Assembly: GCF_041429795.1 (NCBI RefSeq)
Contig: NZ_CP163424.1
Coordinates: 124,001-188,000 of the forward strand
DNA length: 64,000 bases
Direction of reading: 5' to 3'
From: Algimonas porphyrae
GTDB lineage: Bacteria > Pseudomonadota > Alphaproteobacteria > Caulobacterales > Maricaulaceae
Program-made: the position numbers and the translations under genes
Part shown: positions 10,496-18,862 of the stretch, one piece after another
Numbering within the stretch: position 1 is the stretch's first letter
Layout of the letters: each line of letters begins with the position of its first letter
The notes under the pieces: model-generated
Seen by the model: the letters and a program-made list of their open reading frames with translations, nothing else
What the model was told of the DNA's origin: nothing
Databases searched by the model: none

Positions 10496-11326
10496 TTACT
10501 TGCGGATCGGCAGATAGTCGCTCGAGCTGTAGACGCCAGAGGACTGATAGCCTGACGAGTAGCTCGACCCGGAAGTCACGGCGTCGCCGACATAGATGTC
10601 GGTTGGCGTGCTGCTGAGGCTACACCCTGTCGAGATGCCCGACAGATGACAATCCGTCACGATAGGCGGCGAGTATGTGCTGACCGGAGGTGTGTAGGTC
10701 GTCACAGGAGCCGTATGGGTCGTCGTGCTGCTGTAGGAGTAGCTGGAGCCGCCATGCTGCAGGCAGGTGCCGTCAGGCTGGGCCGTGGTTCCCGCCGGGC
10801 ATTCAGCTGCGATGGTCGACGAACTGATCGAACCCGACGAATAGGACCCGCTGCTATAGCTGGACCCTGACGAGATGACGGAGCCGCTGGAATAGCTGCT
10901 GCCGACATAGCCATGACCATTCTGCAAGCAGGTGCCGTCAGGCTGTGTCGTCGTGCCGGTCGGGCACGGAGCGATTTCGCTGCTGTAGCTCGGCGATGCG
11001 ATATGTCCTGTGGATACATGACCCGTGCTGACAGTCGATGTGTAGCCTGTCGAGACGACACCGCAAGGTGAGCGCGTCACACAGCCGCTTGGGCTGCTTT
11101 CATAGTCATAATGCGAAAAGACGGCGACGGGTGCCGGTGCTGGCTTGTAGGCCGGAACGTGCGATTTCACACCACAGGCCCCTGCACAGGTCCCTGTGGA
11201 TTCATATTCATGATGACTGAAGCCGTAGCGGTCGCTGGCGTGACCATTGGCGCAAGCCGTCAGACCCAGAGCGGCAACACCGGTCGCGGCCATTAGCGCG
11301 CTTCGGTAAAACTGTTTCGTGCTCAT
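10496..11326 (-). CDS. Ser/Tyr/Gly-rich repeat lipoprotein
   Basis: A 276-residue predicted outer-envelope lipoprotein of no recognised family. From the ATG at 11326 the signal peptide runs to a lipobox-like GLTAC. The mature part is low-complexity: paired aromatic motifs HHEYES and HYDYES with Cys-x-x-Cys-like partners, STGHVSTGH runs, two copies of a 17-residue unit (CPTGTTTQPDGTCLQNG and CPAGTTAQPDGTCLQHG), and several SSYSSGS tracts. The two-cysteine TQPDGTC units suggest disulfide-bonded small modules. It shares the STGH(V/I) style of repeat with the exported protein at 13.7 kb. Possible roles are surface adhesion or envelope structure; none can be assigned. It is followed by its own terminator. 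Confidence 0.8.
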   Translation of the reverse strand: MSTKQFYRSALMAATGVAALGLTACANGHASDRYGFSHHEYESTGTCAGACGVKSHVPAYKPAPAPVAVFSHYDYESSPSGCVTRSPCGVVSTGYTSTVSTGHVSTGHIASPSYSSEIAPCPTGTTTQPDGTCLQNGHGYVGSSYSSGSVISSGSSYSSGSYSSGSISSSTIAAECPAGTTAQPDGTCLQHGGSSYSYSSTTTHTAPVTTYTPPVSTYSPPIVTDCHLSGISTGCSLSSTPTDIYVGDAVTSGSSYSSGYQSSGVYSSSDYLPIRK

Positions 11327-11489
11327 TCGAGCCTCCCATTTTGACACATCGCTTGGCGGATCGCTTCAAGACTCGTGCCAGTTCGGGGCCTCTGTGCCGC
11401 GAATCGGGTTAATGTCGCCTTTAAGAACTGAAAACGGCGTCATTACTGGCTAAAGTCCTGCTATAATGCCTGCCAATGCCCCTTTGTGC

Positions 11490-13178
11490 CTATATCTTTG
11501 CGACCCGTTCCAGCGCCGCGATGAAAAATCCGTCCATGCCGCGCCCATCGGACCCGTCAGGCGGCAGAATGCGAACCATTCCGCCCTCCAGTCGCGCATC
11601 CGGCACGTCCAACCCCTCAGGGAGTGACAGCGGAATCCGGCGAAAATCAGGCCTCGCCTTCAAAAGCTTGTGCACTCGGGCTGCGCCTTCACGCTCCTGC
11701 AACGAACAGACGGAATAGAGCAGCACCCCGCCCGGCGCGATTCCATTCGCGGCCTGCTTGAGCAGTTTGTCCTGCAAGCGCGTCAAAGGCGTAATGTCAC
11801 GCTCCTTGCGGTTATAGAGAACATCCGGGTGACGGCGGAACGTCCCTGTCGCGGAACAGGGCGCATCCAACAGAATGGCGTCATAGGGCGTTTCGGGTTG
11901 ATGCTCGGTCAGATCGGCTGTCAATACCGTCGCTTCCATCCGAGTGCGCGCGAGATTCTGGGTCAGGCGCTCCGTGCGGGCTTCGGACAGGTCGATCGAC
12001 GTGACCTCCGCGCCCATGGCGCAAAGCTGCATCGTCTTGCCACCGGGGGCCGCGCAATAATCGGCGACACGCTTGCCTCTGACCCCGCCGCAGGCCTGCT
12101 CAAGCAGGCGGGCCGGCAGCGCCGCGGCTACGTCCTGGGCCCACCAGGCTCCATCATCAAAGCCGTCCAGTGCCTTGATGTTGCCGATCGCGTCCAGCCG
12201 GACTGTTGATCCACCGATCAATATGCCGCCCAGATGCGCCGCCCATTTTTCGGGATCCGATTTGACCGACAGGTCGAGCGGCGGTGCCGTCGCGAGCAGG
12301 AGCGCCATTCGCCGGACGGCAGCCTTGCCGTAAAGCCGCGTCCATTCGGACCGCAGCCAACCCGGAATGTTCTGGATCGGCGGAATGCGCGCGGCGTCGG
12401 CTTTACCGCTTTCGGCGATCTTGCGCAAAACGGCATTGACCAATCCCGTAAAGGGTTCGGATTTGCCATCGGCCTTGACCAGCGCGACCGTGTCGCCAAC
12501 AGCGGCGTGGGGCGCGACATCCATGAAGACCATCTGCGCCGTCGCCGTCTGCAGATAGGCTTGCACGCGTCCGGGTGGTGGACGCTGAACCAGCGGATCA
12601 ATGACGGCATTCACCTGTCCCAAGCGGCGCAGAGTTGCAGCCGCGATGGCCCGCGCGAAGGCGCGGTCTCTGGCATCCAGCCCTTCCAGAACAGGATTTC
12701 GTGCCAGGGAGCCTTCGACCCGGAAGCCTCGCCCCAGTACATCCGTAACTGCCATGGCGGCTGCCTTGCGCGCGGCCTGCGCATTTGTCAGCGGTTCACG
12801 ACGTGGCCTTGACCAAGCCCGCTTCTCGCCGCCGCCCGACGAACCATCTCGCGACTGACGTCCTGTAGCCGGACCGCCTGGTGATTGGCCGCCCCGTGAC
12901 TGGCCCCCTCGTGACTGGCCCCCTCGAGACGAGCCACTATCTCGGCGTGGACCGCCTTTTCCGGGCGGACGACCCTTATGGTCTGGACGCCCGTCCTTGC
13001 TCGGTGGACGGCCCTTACCGTCCGGCCGTCCCTTGCCGGGTGGGCGACCTTTGCCATCCGCGCGACCCTTGCCATCCGAACGACTTTTGCCGCCGGAGCC
13101 CGGTTTGCCGCTTCGGCCCTTATAGCCGCTGGACCCACCTTTGGCCGGACCGCCACTTTTATGATTGCTATCTGACAT
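11490..13178 (-). CDS. rsmB: 16S rRNA m5C967 methyltransferase with basic N-terminal tail
   Basis: A 562-residue RsmB/Sun/Fmu protein that methylates C967 of 16S rRNA with SAM. After a tail of about 130 residues there is a NusB-like RNA-binding domain (about 131-270) and a Rossmann methyltransferase domain with the SAM motif YCAAPGGKT. Catalytic cysteines are Cys441 in DAPCS and Cys491 in YSVCS; the family usually has TC rather than VC at the second site. The tail is unusual: it is almost entirely Gly, Lys, Arg, Asp, Pro and Ser in repeats such as DGKGRPPGKGRP and three RGGQS copies, resembling RGG-type RNA-binding disorder. Without the tail the length matches normal RsmB. rpe and the heparinase-like gene follow downstream beyond the repeat lipoprotein. 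Confidence 0.95.
   Translation of the reverse strand: MSDSNHKSGGPAKGGSSGYKGRSGKPGSGGKSRSDGKGRADGKGRPPGKGRPDGKGRPPSKDGRPDHKGRPPGKGGPRRDSGSSRGGQSRGGQSRGGQSPGGPATGRQSRDGSSGGGEKRAWSRPRREPLTNAQAARKAAAMAVTDVLGRGFRVEGSLARNPVLEGLDARDRAFARAIAAATLRRLGQVNAVIDPLVQRPPPGRVQAYLQTATAQMVFMDVAPHAAVGDTVALVKADGKSEPFTGLVNAVLRKIAESGKADAARIPPIQNIPGWLRSEWTRLYGKAAVRRMALLLATAPPLDLSVKSDPEKWAAHLGGILIGGSTVRLDAIGNIKALDGFDDGAWWAQDVAAALPARLLEQACGGVRGKRVADYCAAPGGKTMQLCAMGAEVTSIDLSEARTERLTQNLARTRMEATVLTADLTEHQPETPYDAILLDAPCSATGTFRRHPDVLYNRKERDITPLTRLQDKLLKQAANGIAPGGVLLYSVCSLQEREGAARVHKLLKARPDFRRIPLSLPEGLDVPDARLEGGMVRILPPDGSDGRGMDGFFIAALERVAKI
12885..13135. repeat. Short in-frame tandem repeats in the rsmB 5' end
   Basis: The DNA encoding the RsmB tail is built of imperfect 15- to 18-base units. 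Examples are three near-identical copies around 12893-12935 that encode RGGQS, and a set around 13000-13100 that encodes (D/P)GKGRP. Such tracts expand and contract by slippage, but the unit lengths are multiples of three, so the reading frame is kept. Confidence 0.75.
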
Positions 13179-13383
13179 GATCGCGCCCTTACGGCAGGAG
13201 GTTGCCCGGGTCCATCGGACAGGACGCCAGAGCGCAGCGCCGGGCCGTCAGGCGGCACGCCCTATGGTAAACAGCACCCTAGCGCGAGATTCACTCGATT
13301 TTCAGCCTTACCCTGTAGCGAAACAGGACATCGGGTCCCTGGCCCGGTTTGACGCAAGGCGCTGTCCTTCCTACCTGTTGGCC

Positions 13384-13590
13384 ATGTCGAAGACTGGTCC
13401 CAACACGCCGGAACATGCAGCACCCGGCAAGGCTCTGAGCCCTGCTGCCAAGCGCGCCCTGGAGGAAGCCGCCAAACGGCGACGGCTTCAGGACGCAACG
13501 GAGCGTCCGACCGAAAAGGGTGGCCCGAGCGGTGAAGAGCCGACGCGCTATGGAGACTGGGAACGAGGCGGCATCGCCTACGATTTCTAA
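13384..13590 (+). CDS. SDHAF4-like succinate dehydrogenase assembly factor (DUF1674)
   Basis: A 68-residue protein ending in the family-diagnostic motif EPTRYGDWERGGIAYDF. The mitochondrial homologue SDHAF4/Sdh8 binds flavinated SdhA and promotes its assembly with SdhB; the alphaproteobacterial proteins share the C-terminal motif. The N-terminal half is basic and helical (AAKRALEEAAKRRR). The ATG at 13384 is preferred because the upstream part of the open frame has no family-like sequence. It is divergent from rsmB and 97 bases ahead of a proline-rich exported protein gene. Confidence 0.9.
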   Translation: MSKTGPNTPEHAAPGKALSPAAKRALEEAAKRRRLQDATERPTEKGGPSGEEPTRYGDWERGGIAYDF

Positions 13591-13687
13591 ACCCGGTCCC
13601 GAAGTCCCCGTCACGAACGCGCTTCACTGTACAAGGTGAACACGGTCTCCCACATCCGGGCGGCCAAACGGGAGTGGGAGTGGCGAA

Positions 13688-14713
13688 ATGGCCATCAGAA
13701 CAGCGCTTGGGCGCATAGGCGGCGCAGTTGCGCTATTGGGTGTCAGTACGGCTCCGGCCCTCGCCGGAGGAGCCTGCGGTGGTGTGCCGTGCGATCTCGG
13801 CACGGTCGCGCAGCCTGCCCTGCCGTCGGATTATGGTCCCGTCACGATCAGCAACCATACACCTTATGACTATTTCGACAGCGTCCAGTTCCAGCGCGCG
13901 CCACATGTCTCGATCACACGCATTCACAGCCTGCCACCGACCGTGGCCCTCTCAGATGCTCCTGTCGGTTTTACGAAAGGCTGCAATCCCAACAGCACGC
14001 TTTACTGCCGTCAGGCCGCACCGTCCGGTACCAAGCCGCCGACCACGCCGATCTACCGCCCGATCGGATCGCATGTGACGCCTTACCCGCTGACACAGGC
14101 CCCCGTCATTCACCCCCCCGTGGCGCACCATCCCGTGCAGTCCAGCCGGGTCGTGGCAGTCGGTCGCGGATATGATGCATCGAAATTCGTGCCGCGCGTC
14201 TATGGCGATCCCCATACGATCACGCCCGGCATCGCGCATGTTCCGACATCGATCGTGGACCGCGATCCTTATCGTGCGCAGGCCGTGCTCGACGCCGGAC
14301 CCGGCGGCATTACGCCTGCCCTGCTCGGCGTGCCCGTGCGTCCCAACATTCCGCCCCGCCTGCCGATCGGCTACCCGCCGCCCTATGTCACCGCGACCAG
14401 CGCGCAGGGACAGCAGGCGCTGGGCTCGGTGACTGTGCGTCAAGGCTATGCGCAACAGGGATACATGCAACAGGGCCACACGACCCGCGGCTATGTGTCG
14501 TCCGGCCACGTCACGACGGGACATGTCGGCGGGCCGCTGATCCACCCCCGACCGCCGGTCCAGCCCGGCCCTGCCCCGACCGTTTGCCGCTCCGGCCCCG
14601 CCGTAACGCCCACCCCTGTCGGGCGTTACCCGGCTCACGGTTACAGACCCGTTCAGCCGCCAGTCGCGACGCCGAGTTGTCAAGCAAACAGACATGCCCG
14701 CAGCCGCTACTAG
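13688..14713 (+). CDS. Exported proline-rich repeat protein
   Basis: A 341-residue protein with a signal peptide (about 1-26, ending PALA) and no recognised domain. The mature protein is rich in Pro, His, Gly, Tyr and Thr, with four cysteines in two close pairs near the N terminus (CGGVPC, CNPNSTLYC) and two more near the C terminus. A repeat block near residues 250-280 runs GYAQQGYMQQGHTT followed by RGYVSSGHVTTGHVG, similar in style to the lipoprotein at 10.5-11.3 kb. The start has a purine-rich GGGAGTGG leader. A terminator follows the stop. A structural or surface role is plausible but not shown. Confidence 0.8.
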   Translation: MAIRTALGRIGGAVALLGVSTAPALAGGACGGVPCDLGTVAQPALPSDYGPVTISNHTPYDYFDSVQFQRAPHVSITRIHSLPPTVALSDAPVGFTKGCNPNSTLYCRQAAPSGTKPPTTPIYRPIGSHVTPYPLTQAPVIHPPVAHHPVQSSRVVAVGRGYDASKFVPRVYGDPHTITPGIAHVPTSIVDRDPYRAQAVLDAGPGGITPALLGVPVRPNIPPRLPIGYPPPYVTATSAQGQQALGSVTVRQGYAQQGYMQQGHTTRGYVSSGHVTTGHVGGPLIHPRPPVQPGPAPTVCRSGPAVTPTPVGRYPAHGYRPVQPPVATPSCQANRHARSRY

Positions 14714-14740
14714 ACTGATTAACAAATAGACTTAATGCAG

Positions 14741-14768
14741 GCCGGGATCGTTTGGCGACCCCGGCTTT
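14741..14768 (+). terminator. Rho-independent terminator
   Basis: GCCGGGATCG (14741-14750) pairs with CGACCCCGGC (14756-14765) with one mismatch and a TTTGG loop, then TTT. It ends the transcription unit of the exported repeat protein. Confidence 0.8.
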
Positions 14769-14885
14769 GCGCGTTTTGCATTAACCAAATGCGCGACTGA
14801 TTGGCATGCCCTTTGCAGCCCCGACACTCTCTGCGCCGGATCCGGTGCGGATTGTCGTCAACGCTTTTTCAGCGAGGGTTCAACC

Positions 14886-15554
14886 GTGTCAAAACTTCTC
14901 AAGGCCGCTACAGGACTGGCTGGCGTTCTGGCCCTTACGGGCGTCGCTCAAGCTGGCAATACGAGCGGGACAGTCTGCGTCACGCCGCCCCCGCCCCCGC
15001 CCAGCTGCACATCCTGCGATGGTCCCCGCACGGGCCACAGCACGCTGCCGCCGCTATCATCCTATTTCGAACATCAGGCGCGCTGCGTTGCCAAACCTCA
15101 GCATGTTCCCGTGCCGAGCCAGAAACCGGTACACCGGACTGTGCATAGTCCTGACGCCTATCCTGCCGTTGTCTATAAATACAAACCCACGGTGACGGTC
15201 AGCAAGCCGGATCCGTGCACGACGGTCATCACCAAGTGCGAAACGACGGTCGTGAAGAAAGTGGGACGGGTCGTTCATCCACCCGTCGTACATCCACCTG
15301 TGGTGCGTCCCCCAGTGATCAGGCCGCCGGTTGTTCATCCTCCGGTCGTGCGGCCGCCGGTCGTGCATCCGCCGGTAATCCATCCGCCTGTCATCTATAG
15401 GCCGCCCGTCGTCAGGGTCGTCCGCCCGATCGTGCCCGTACCCTATCCGGTGCCTGTGCCCGTGACCTATCCGGTCTATGCGCCCTGCCCGACAGGACCG
15501 GCCCCGTGTCATCCGCGTGCGATCCGATCATCGCGATATGGCTCGGGTTACTAA
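14886..15554 (+). CDS. Exported HPPV-repeat protein
   Basis: A 222-residue secreted protein of unknown function. It begins at a GTG (14886) with a GAGGG ribosome-binding site, then a signal peptide of about 23 residues ending in VAQA. A PPPPPPSCTSC segment follows, then a Cys pair (CTTVITKC), and from about residue 130 roughly ten tandem (H/R)PPV(V/I) units, ending in VRPIVPVPYPVPVPV. The repeat forms a likely polyproline-II rod that could span the periplasm or cell surface. It shares leader architecture and cysteine/proline style with the preceding exported protein, so the two may be related in role. Confidence 0.8.
   Translation: MSKLLKAATGLAGVLALTGVAQAGNTSGTVCVTPPPPPPSCTSCDGPRTGHSTLPPLSSYFEHQARCVAKPQHVPVPSQKPVHRTVHSPDAYPAVVYKYKPTVTVSKPDPCTTVITKCETTVVKKVGRVVHPPVVHPPVVRPPVIRPPVVHPPVVRPPVVHPPVIHPPVIYRPPVVRVVRPIVPVPYPVPVPVTYPVYAPCPTGPAPCHPRAIRSSRYGSGY
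15278..15420 (+). repeat. Tandem 15-base repeat coding for (H/R)PPV(V/I)
   Basis: About ten imperfect 15-base units such as CATCCACCTGTGGTG and CATCCGCCGGTAATC are arranged head to tail inside the HPPV-repeat gene. Third positions vary, so selection appears to hold the peptide repeat rather than only the DNA. Confidence 0.85.
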
Positions 15555-15590
15555 GACCGTCAGGTCACCAAGCCTGTCGACGGATAAGCC

Positions 15591-16316
15591 TTAGCGGCGT
15601 CGGAAATCGACGCCGTCAATTTCGGCCATGATGGCCCGGGCCGCGTGCGCCGGGTCTTCGGCCTGTGTCACCGGACGACCGATCACCAGATGAGTCGCGC
15701 CGGATGAGAGCGCCGCTGACGGGGTTGCGATCCGTTTCTGGTCGCCTGCAGCACTGCCTGTTGGGCGAACGCCCGGCGTCACAACCAGAAAACTGTCCGG
15801 CACGACAGACCGGATCGCCGCTGCTTCCAGTGGCGAGGCGACGACGCCGTCCACCCCCGCATCAAGCGCCTGCCGCACCCGTCGCATCACCAGATCTTCG
15901 GCGTTGTCATTATAGCCGATATCTTCCAGCGCCTGTTTATCGAGCGATGTCAGGACCGTGACACCCAGAATTTTAAGGTTTGAGCCGCCTTTCCCCCTTA
16001 CCGAGGCACGCATAACATCCGGTCGCGCATGAACAGTCAGAAGCTGCGCATCCAACCCGGCAACAGAGGCTGTCGCTTTTTCAACCGTTGCGTCGATGTC
16101 GTGAAATTTGAAATCGAGGAACACGTTCTTACCCTGCGCGCGCAGCTCGCGTCCTAGCTCCACACCGCCAATGGGCAGCAGCTGCAGGCCGATCTTGTAG
16201 CTGGCGACACTGTCGCCCAACGTGGCCGCCATGGCCCGCGCCTCATCCACGGATGGCAGATCAAGCGCGACGAAAACACGAGCGTCGGCTGCCATAGTGT
16301 TGGCCGGAGCAATCAT
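15591..16316 (-). CDS. pyrF: Orotidine 5'-phosphate decarboxylase
   Basis: Converts OMP to UMP, the last step of de novo pyrimidine synthesis. The TIM-barrel signatures are present: VALDLPS at the start, the catalytic FLDFKFHDID (Asp-x-Lys-x-x-Asp network), VTVLTSLD, and VTPGVRP with the terminal VIGRPVTQAEDPA phosphate-binding region. The length of 241 residues is normal. The ATG at 16316 overlaps the upstream SDR stop as ATGA, implying translational coupling; an ATG at 16295 is an alternative. Confidence 0.96.
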   Translation of the reverse strand: MIAPANTMAADARVFVALDLPSVDEARAMAATLGDSVASYKIGLQLLPIGGVELGRELRAQGKNVFLDFKFHDIDATVEKATASVAGLDAQLLTVHARPDVMRASVRGKGGSNLKILGVTVLTSLDKQALEDIGYNDNAEDLVMRRVRQALDAGVDGVVASPLEAAAIRSVVPDSFLVVTPGVRPTGSAAGDQKRIATPSAALSSGATHLVIGRPVTQAEDPAHAARAIMAEIDGVDFRRR

Positions 16317-17134
16317 GCGTCGTCTCCAGAATTGCGGAACTTGGCGGAGCGCTCCGCCATCATTTTTTTCACCCGGGACTGCGGCAGGAACCGCCCCAGC
16401 CGTGCAATCGTGCGGTTGACCTTACCCGGAATGAAGACATCAACATTGTCTTCCAGCGCGTCGGCCCCGAGACGCGCGCAGTCTTCCGCGCTCATCTTCA
16501 TATAGTCCGGCAGCTGGTTGATCCCTTCGCGCGTCCCGTTGACGTCGTGAAATTCCGTAATCGTAAAGCCTGGACACAGGGCCGAGACATGCACACCTGT
16601 TCCGTCCAGCTCCAGATTAAGGCTCTGAGCGAATTTGACCAGATAGGCTTTCACGGCGGCATATAATGTATGTCCGCGACTACCCGGCATATGCCCGGCC
16701 AGACTCGCCACATGCATGGTCCGGCCAAAACCACGCTCCACCATGCCGGGCAGAACCTTGCGCGTGGCTTCGACCACCACACCGACCATAAGTCGATTGA
16801 ACAGGTCATGTTCCTCCCACGAACTGTCGAGAAACATGCCGGGATGACCGTAACCCGCATTATTGATCAGGCCGTCGATTACGAGGCCTTTGGCAGCGAT
16901 ATCGGCCAGAATTTCATCGACCGCCCCATCCGCCATCAGATCCGCAGAGACGTGATCGACCGACACGTCATGCCCGGCTTCGATTTCGGTCTTGAGCGCT
17001 TCGAGCCGGTCCGTCCGGCGCGCGGTCAGGATCAGGTTCCAGCCGCGCGACGCATATTCGCGCGCCAGCGCCGCGCCGATGCCGGCTGAGGCTCCTGTAA
17101 TCAACATGGTACGGCCCGCGTGTGGATCCGCCAT
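16313..17134 (-). CDS. Short-chain dehydrogenase/reductase
   Basis: A 273-residue classical SDR. It has the cofactor motif TGASAGIGAALA, NNAGYG, and a catalytic Tyr-x3-Lys in YAAVKAY. It resembles the DltE/YqjQ-like SDRs that act on acyl or ketone substrates; the real substrate is unknown. The start at 17134 (MADPHAGR) is chosen for its AAAGGGGACAG leader; an upstream frame extension overlaps the divergent lipoprotein gene region and lacks family sequence. It is coupled to pyrF by an ATGA overlap. Confidence 0.9.
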   Translation of the reverse strand: MADPHAGRTMLITGASAGIGAALAREYASRGWNLILTARRTDRLEALKTEIEAGHDVSVDHVSADLMADGAVDEILADIAAKGLVIDGLINNAGYGHPGMFLDSSWEEHDLFNRLMVGVVVEATRKVLPGMVERGFGRTMHVASLAGHMPGSRGHTLYAAVKAYLVKFAQSLNLELDGTGVHVSALCPGFTITEFHDVNGTREGINQLPDYMKMSAEDCARLGADALEDNVDVFIPGKVNRTIARLGRFLPQSRVKKMMAERSAKFRNSGDDA

Positions 17135-17188
17135 TTCTGTCCCCTTTGTGAGTTTGCGCCAGCGCAGCCGCTTGCTAGACGCGTCGCC

Positions 17189-17506
17189 ATGACAAGGCAA
17201 ATCCTCACCCATCTTCCGCTGGTCGTTCTTGGCGGGACCCTGCTTTCGGCCTGCAGCACGGTGAACTTCAACGATGCGGAGCCGGAAAAATATATCGGCA
17301 TGGAGTGCGAACAGCTGGACTTGCTAGCGGAGAGCTACCGATCCGAGACCCAGGACATATTGTTCGATGATGTCAGTGAGCTGGAACGCCGCAATCAATC
17401 GACCCGGGACAATGGCGCGCGATCCGATGCCCGACCCTATGAAATCGAGCAAGAACGGGAGCGTCGCTCTGTCGCGCTGGCCCGCCGCCAGAAGGGCTGC
17501 CTCTAA
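17189..17506 (+). CDS. Small lipoprotein, unknown function
   Basis: A 105-residue lipoprotein. The signal peptide starts at the ATG at 17189 and ends in a lipobox LLSAC. The mature part is charged, with a Glu/Arg-rich C-terminal helix (EIEQERERR) and two further cysteines (MECEQL and the near-terminal KGCL). The family is not recognised. It is divergent from the SDR-pyrF unit and directly abuts the hydroxylase-family gene downstream, so the two may be cotranscribed. Confidence 0.8.
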   Translation: MTRQILTHLPLVVLGGTLLSACSTVNFNDAEPEKYIGMECEQLDLLAESYRSETQDILFDDVSELERRNQSTRDNGARSDARPYEIEQERERRSVALARRQKGCL

Positions 17507-18292
17507 TTGGAGACGCTGACCAGTCTGCGGCTCGGCATCTTTGTCGGCATCTTGCTGGTCTTCATCGGTCTGGAAGCATCCTTTCCGGCCCGGAAGCGCG
17601 TCATGGCGCGCTGGCCCCGCTGGCGCACCAACCTCTCACTGTCGGTCCTGGGCAGCCTTGTCAGCATTCTGATGGCACCCGTCGTCGCGGTGAGTGTTGC
17701 CGCCCTGGCCTCCGCGCAGGGGTGGGGTCTGTTCAATAGCGTCCCGCTTGACCCTTGGGTCGAAGGGTTAGTCGCGATCATCCTGCTCGATCTCGCCATC
17801 TGGGTTCAGCATGTCGCCTTTCATCACGTCCCTTGGCTGTGGCGACTGCATAGCGTCCATCATACGGACCGCGATCTGGACGCCACCAGTGGGGTGCGAT
17901 TCCACCCCATCGAAATCGGGATCAGCCTGATCTGGAAGGCGGTCGTGATTCTCGCGCTGGGCCCGTCGGTCATCGCCGTTATTCTCTTCGAAATTGTTCT
18001 GAACGCCATGGCGATCTACACGCATAGCAATACGGCGCTCCCCAAAGCTCTGGACCGGGTCCTGCGCCGCCTGATCGTCACGCCCGCCATGCATCGCATC
18101 CATCATTCCGTCGATGAGCCGGAGACGAATTCGAATTACGGTTTCAATCTGTCGATCTGGGACCGTTTATTCCGGACCTACCGGTCTGAGGCGGCGGACC
18201 CACTGACACTGGGTCTGTCGGAGCACCAAAATAGCACACCTGCCCGACTATGGGACTCGCTGCGCCTTCCCTTTCGGCGGTCTGCACCCTAA
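17507..18292 (+). CDS. Sterol desaturase / fatty acid hydroxylase family protein
   Basis: A 261-residue integral membrane di-iron oxygenase. About four membrane helices surround the histidine clusters of the family: HVAFHHVPWLWRLHSVHHTD in the first half and MHRIHHS with HSNTAL in the second. Such proteins hydroxylate or desaturate lipid, sterol or carotenoid substrates using O2; the substrate is unknown. A TTG immediately after the preceding stop is the first usable start. It is followed within ten bases by lemA-like and DUF2207 genes in the same direction, so it may be part of an envelope-lipid operon. Confidence 0.88.
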   Translation: METLTSLRLGIFVGILLVFIGLEASFPARKRVMARWPRWRTNLSLSVLGSLVSILMAPVVAVSVAALASAQGWGLFNSVPLDPWVEGLVAIILLDLAIWVQHVAFHHVPWLWRLHSVHHTDRDLDATSGVRFHPIEIGISLIWKAVVILALGPSVIAVILFEIVLNAMAIYTHSNTALPKALDRVLRRLIVTPAMHRIHHSVDEPETNSNYGFNLSIWDRLFRTYRSEAADPLTLGLSEHQNSTPARLWDSLRLPFRRSAP

Positions 18293-18301
18293 GATCACCC
18301 T

Positions 18302-18862
18302 ATGCTGCTGACCACCCTCATGCTGATCCTCGTCCTGGCACTTGGCGTCTGGGCGATCCTGATTTTCAACAAACTCGTCGGGCTCAGGCAGATGGCGAAT
18401 AATGGCTGGGCCGATATTGAGGTACAGCTGAAACGGCGCGCGGACCTGATCCCGCAGATCGTCAAGACCGTCAAAGCCTATGCGGCGCATGAACGCCGCC
18501 TATTCGAAGATGTGATCGACGCCCGCAACCGGGCACTGTCTGCCGGCGATGATATTGGCGCGCGCGGGACCGCCGAAGGGGCCGTTGCACGCGGCGCATC
18601 ACGCCTGTTCGCGCTGGCCGAAGACTATCCTGAGCTGAAAGCCAATGAGAACTTTCTCGATCTGCAAAACGAGTTGTCCGAGACGGAAGACAAGATTGAA
18701 ATGGCCCGGCGCTTCTACAACGGCGCTGTGCGCGAGCTGAACACGAAGATCGAAACCGTCCCGTCCAACCTGATCGCCGGGCCGTTCGGCTTCCGCCAGA
18801 AGCCCTATTTCGAGATCGATGAGAGCGACGCCGTCGTCCCGACCGTGGAATTTGACGCATGA
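18302..18862 (+). CDS. LemA family protein
   Basis: A 186-residue protein with one N-terminal membrane helix (about 3-24) and a coiled-coil four-helix body, matching LemA through NKLVGLRQMANNGWADIEVQLKRR and ENFLDLQNELSETEDKIEMARRFYN. The function of LemA proteins is not settled; they commonly pair with DUF2207 or TPM-domain membrane proteins. The next gene overlaps its stop as ATGA, supporting a functional pair. Confidence 0.95.
   Translation: MLLTTLMLILVLALGVWAILIFNKLVGLRQMANNGWADIEVQLKRRADLIPQIVKTVKAYAAHERRLFEDVIDARNRALSAGDDIGARGTAEGAVARGASRLFALAEDYPELKANENFLDLQNELSETEDKIEMARRFYNGAVRELNTKIETVPSNLIAGPFGFRQKPYFEIDESDAVVPTVEFDA

Noticed and set aside
13952-14725. A 257-residue frame opposite the exported repeat protein
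   Set aside because: Arg- and Gly-rich antisense shadow; the plus-strand frame has a signal peptide, ribosome-binding site and terminator.
15278-15420. Regular short repeats that could be taken for a CRISPR array
   Set aside because: The units are contiguous without spacers and encode an (H/R)PPV(V/I) peptide repeat.
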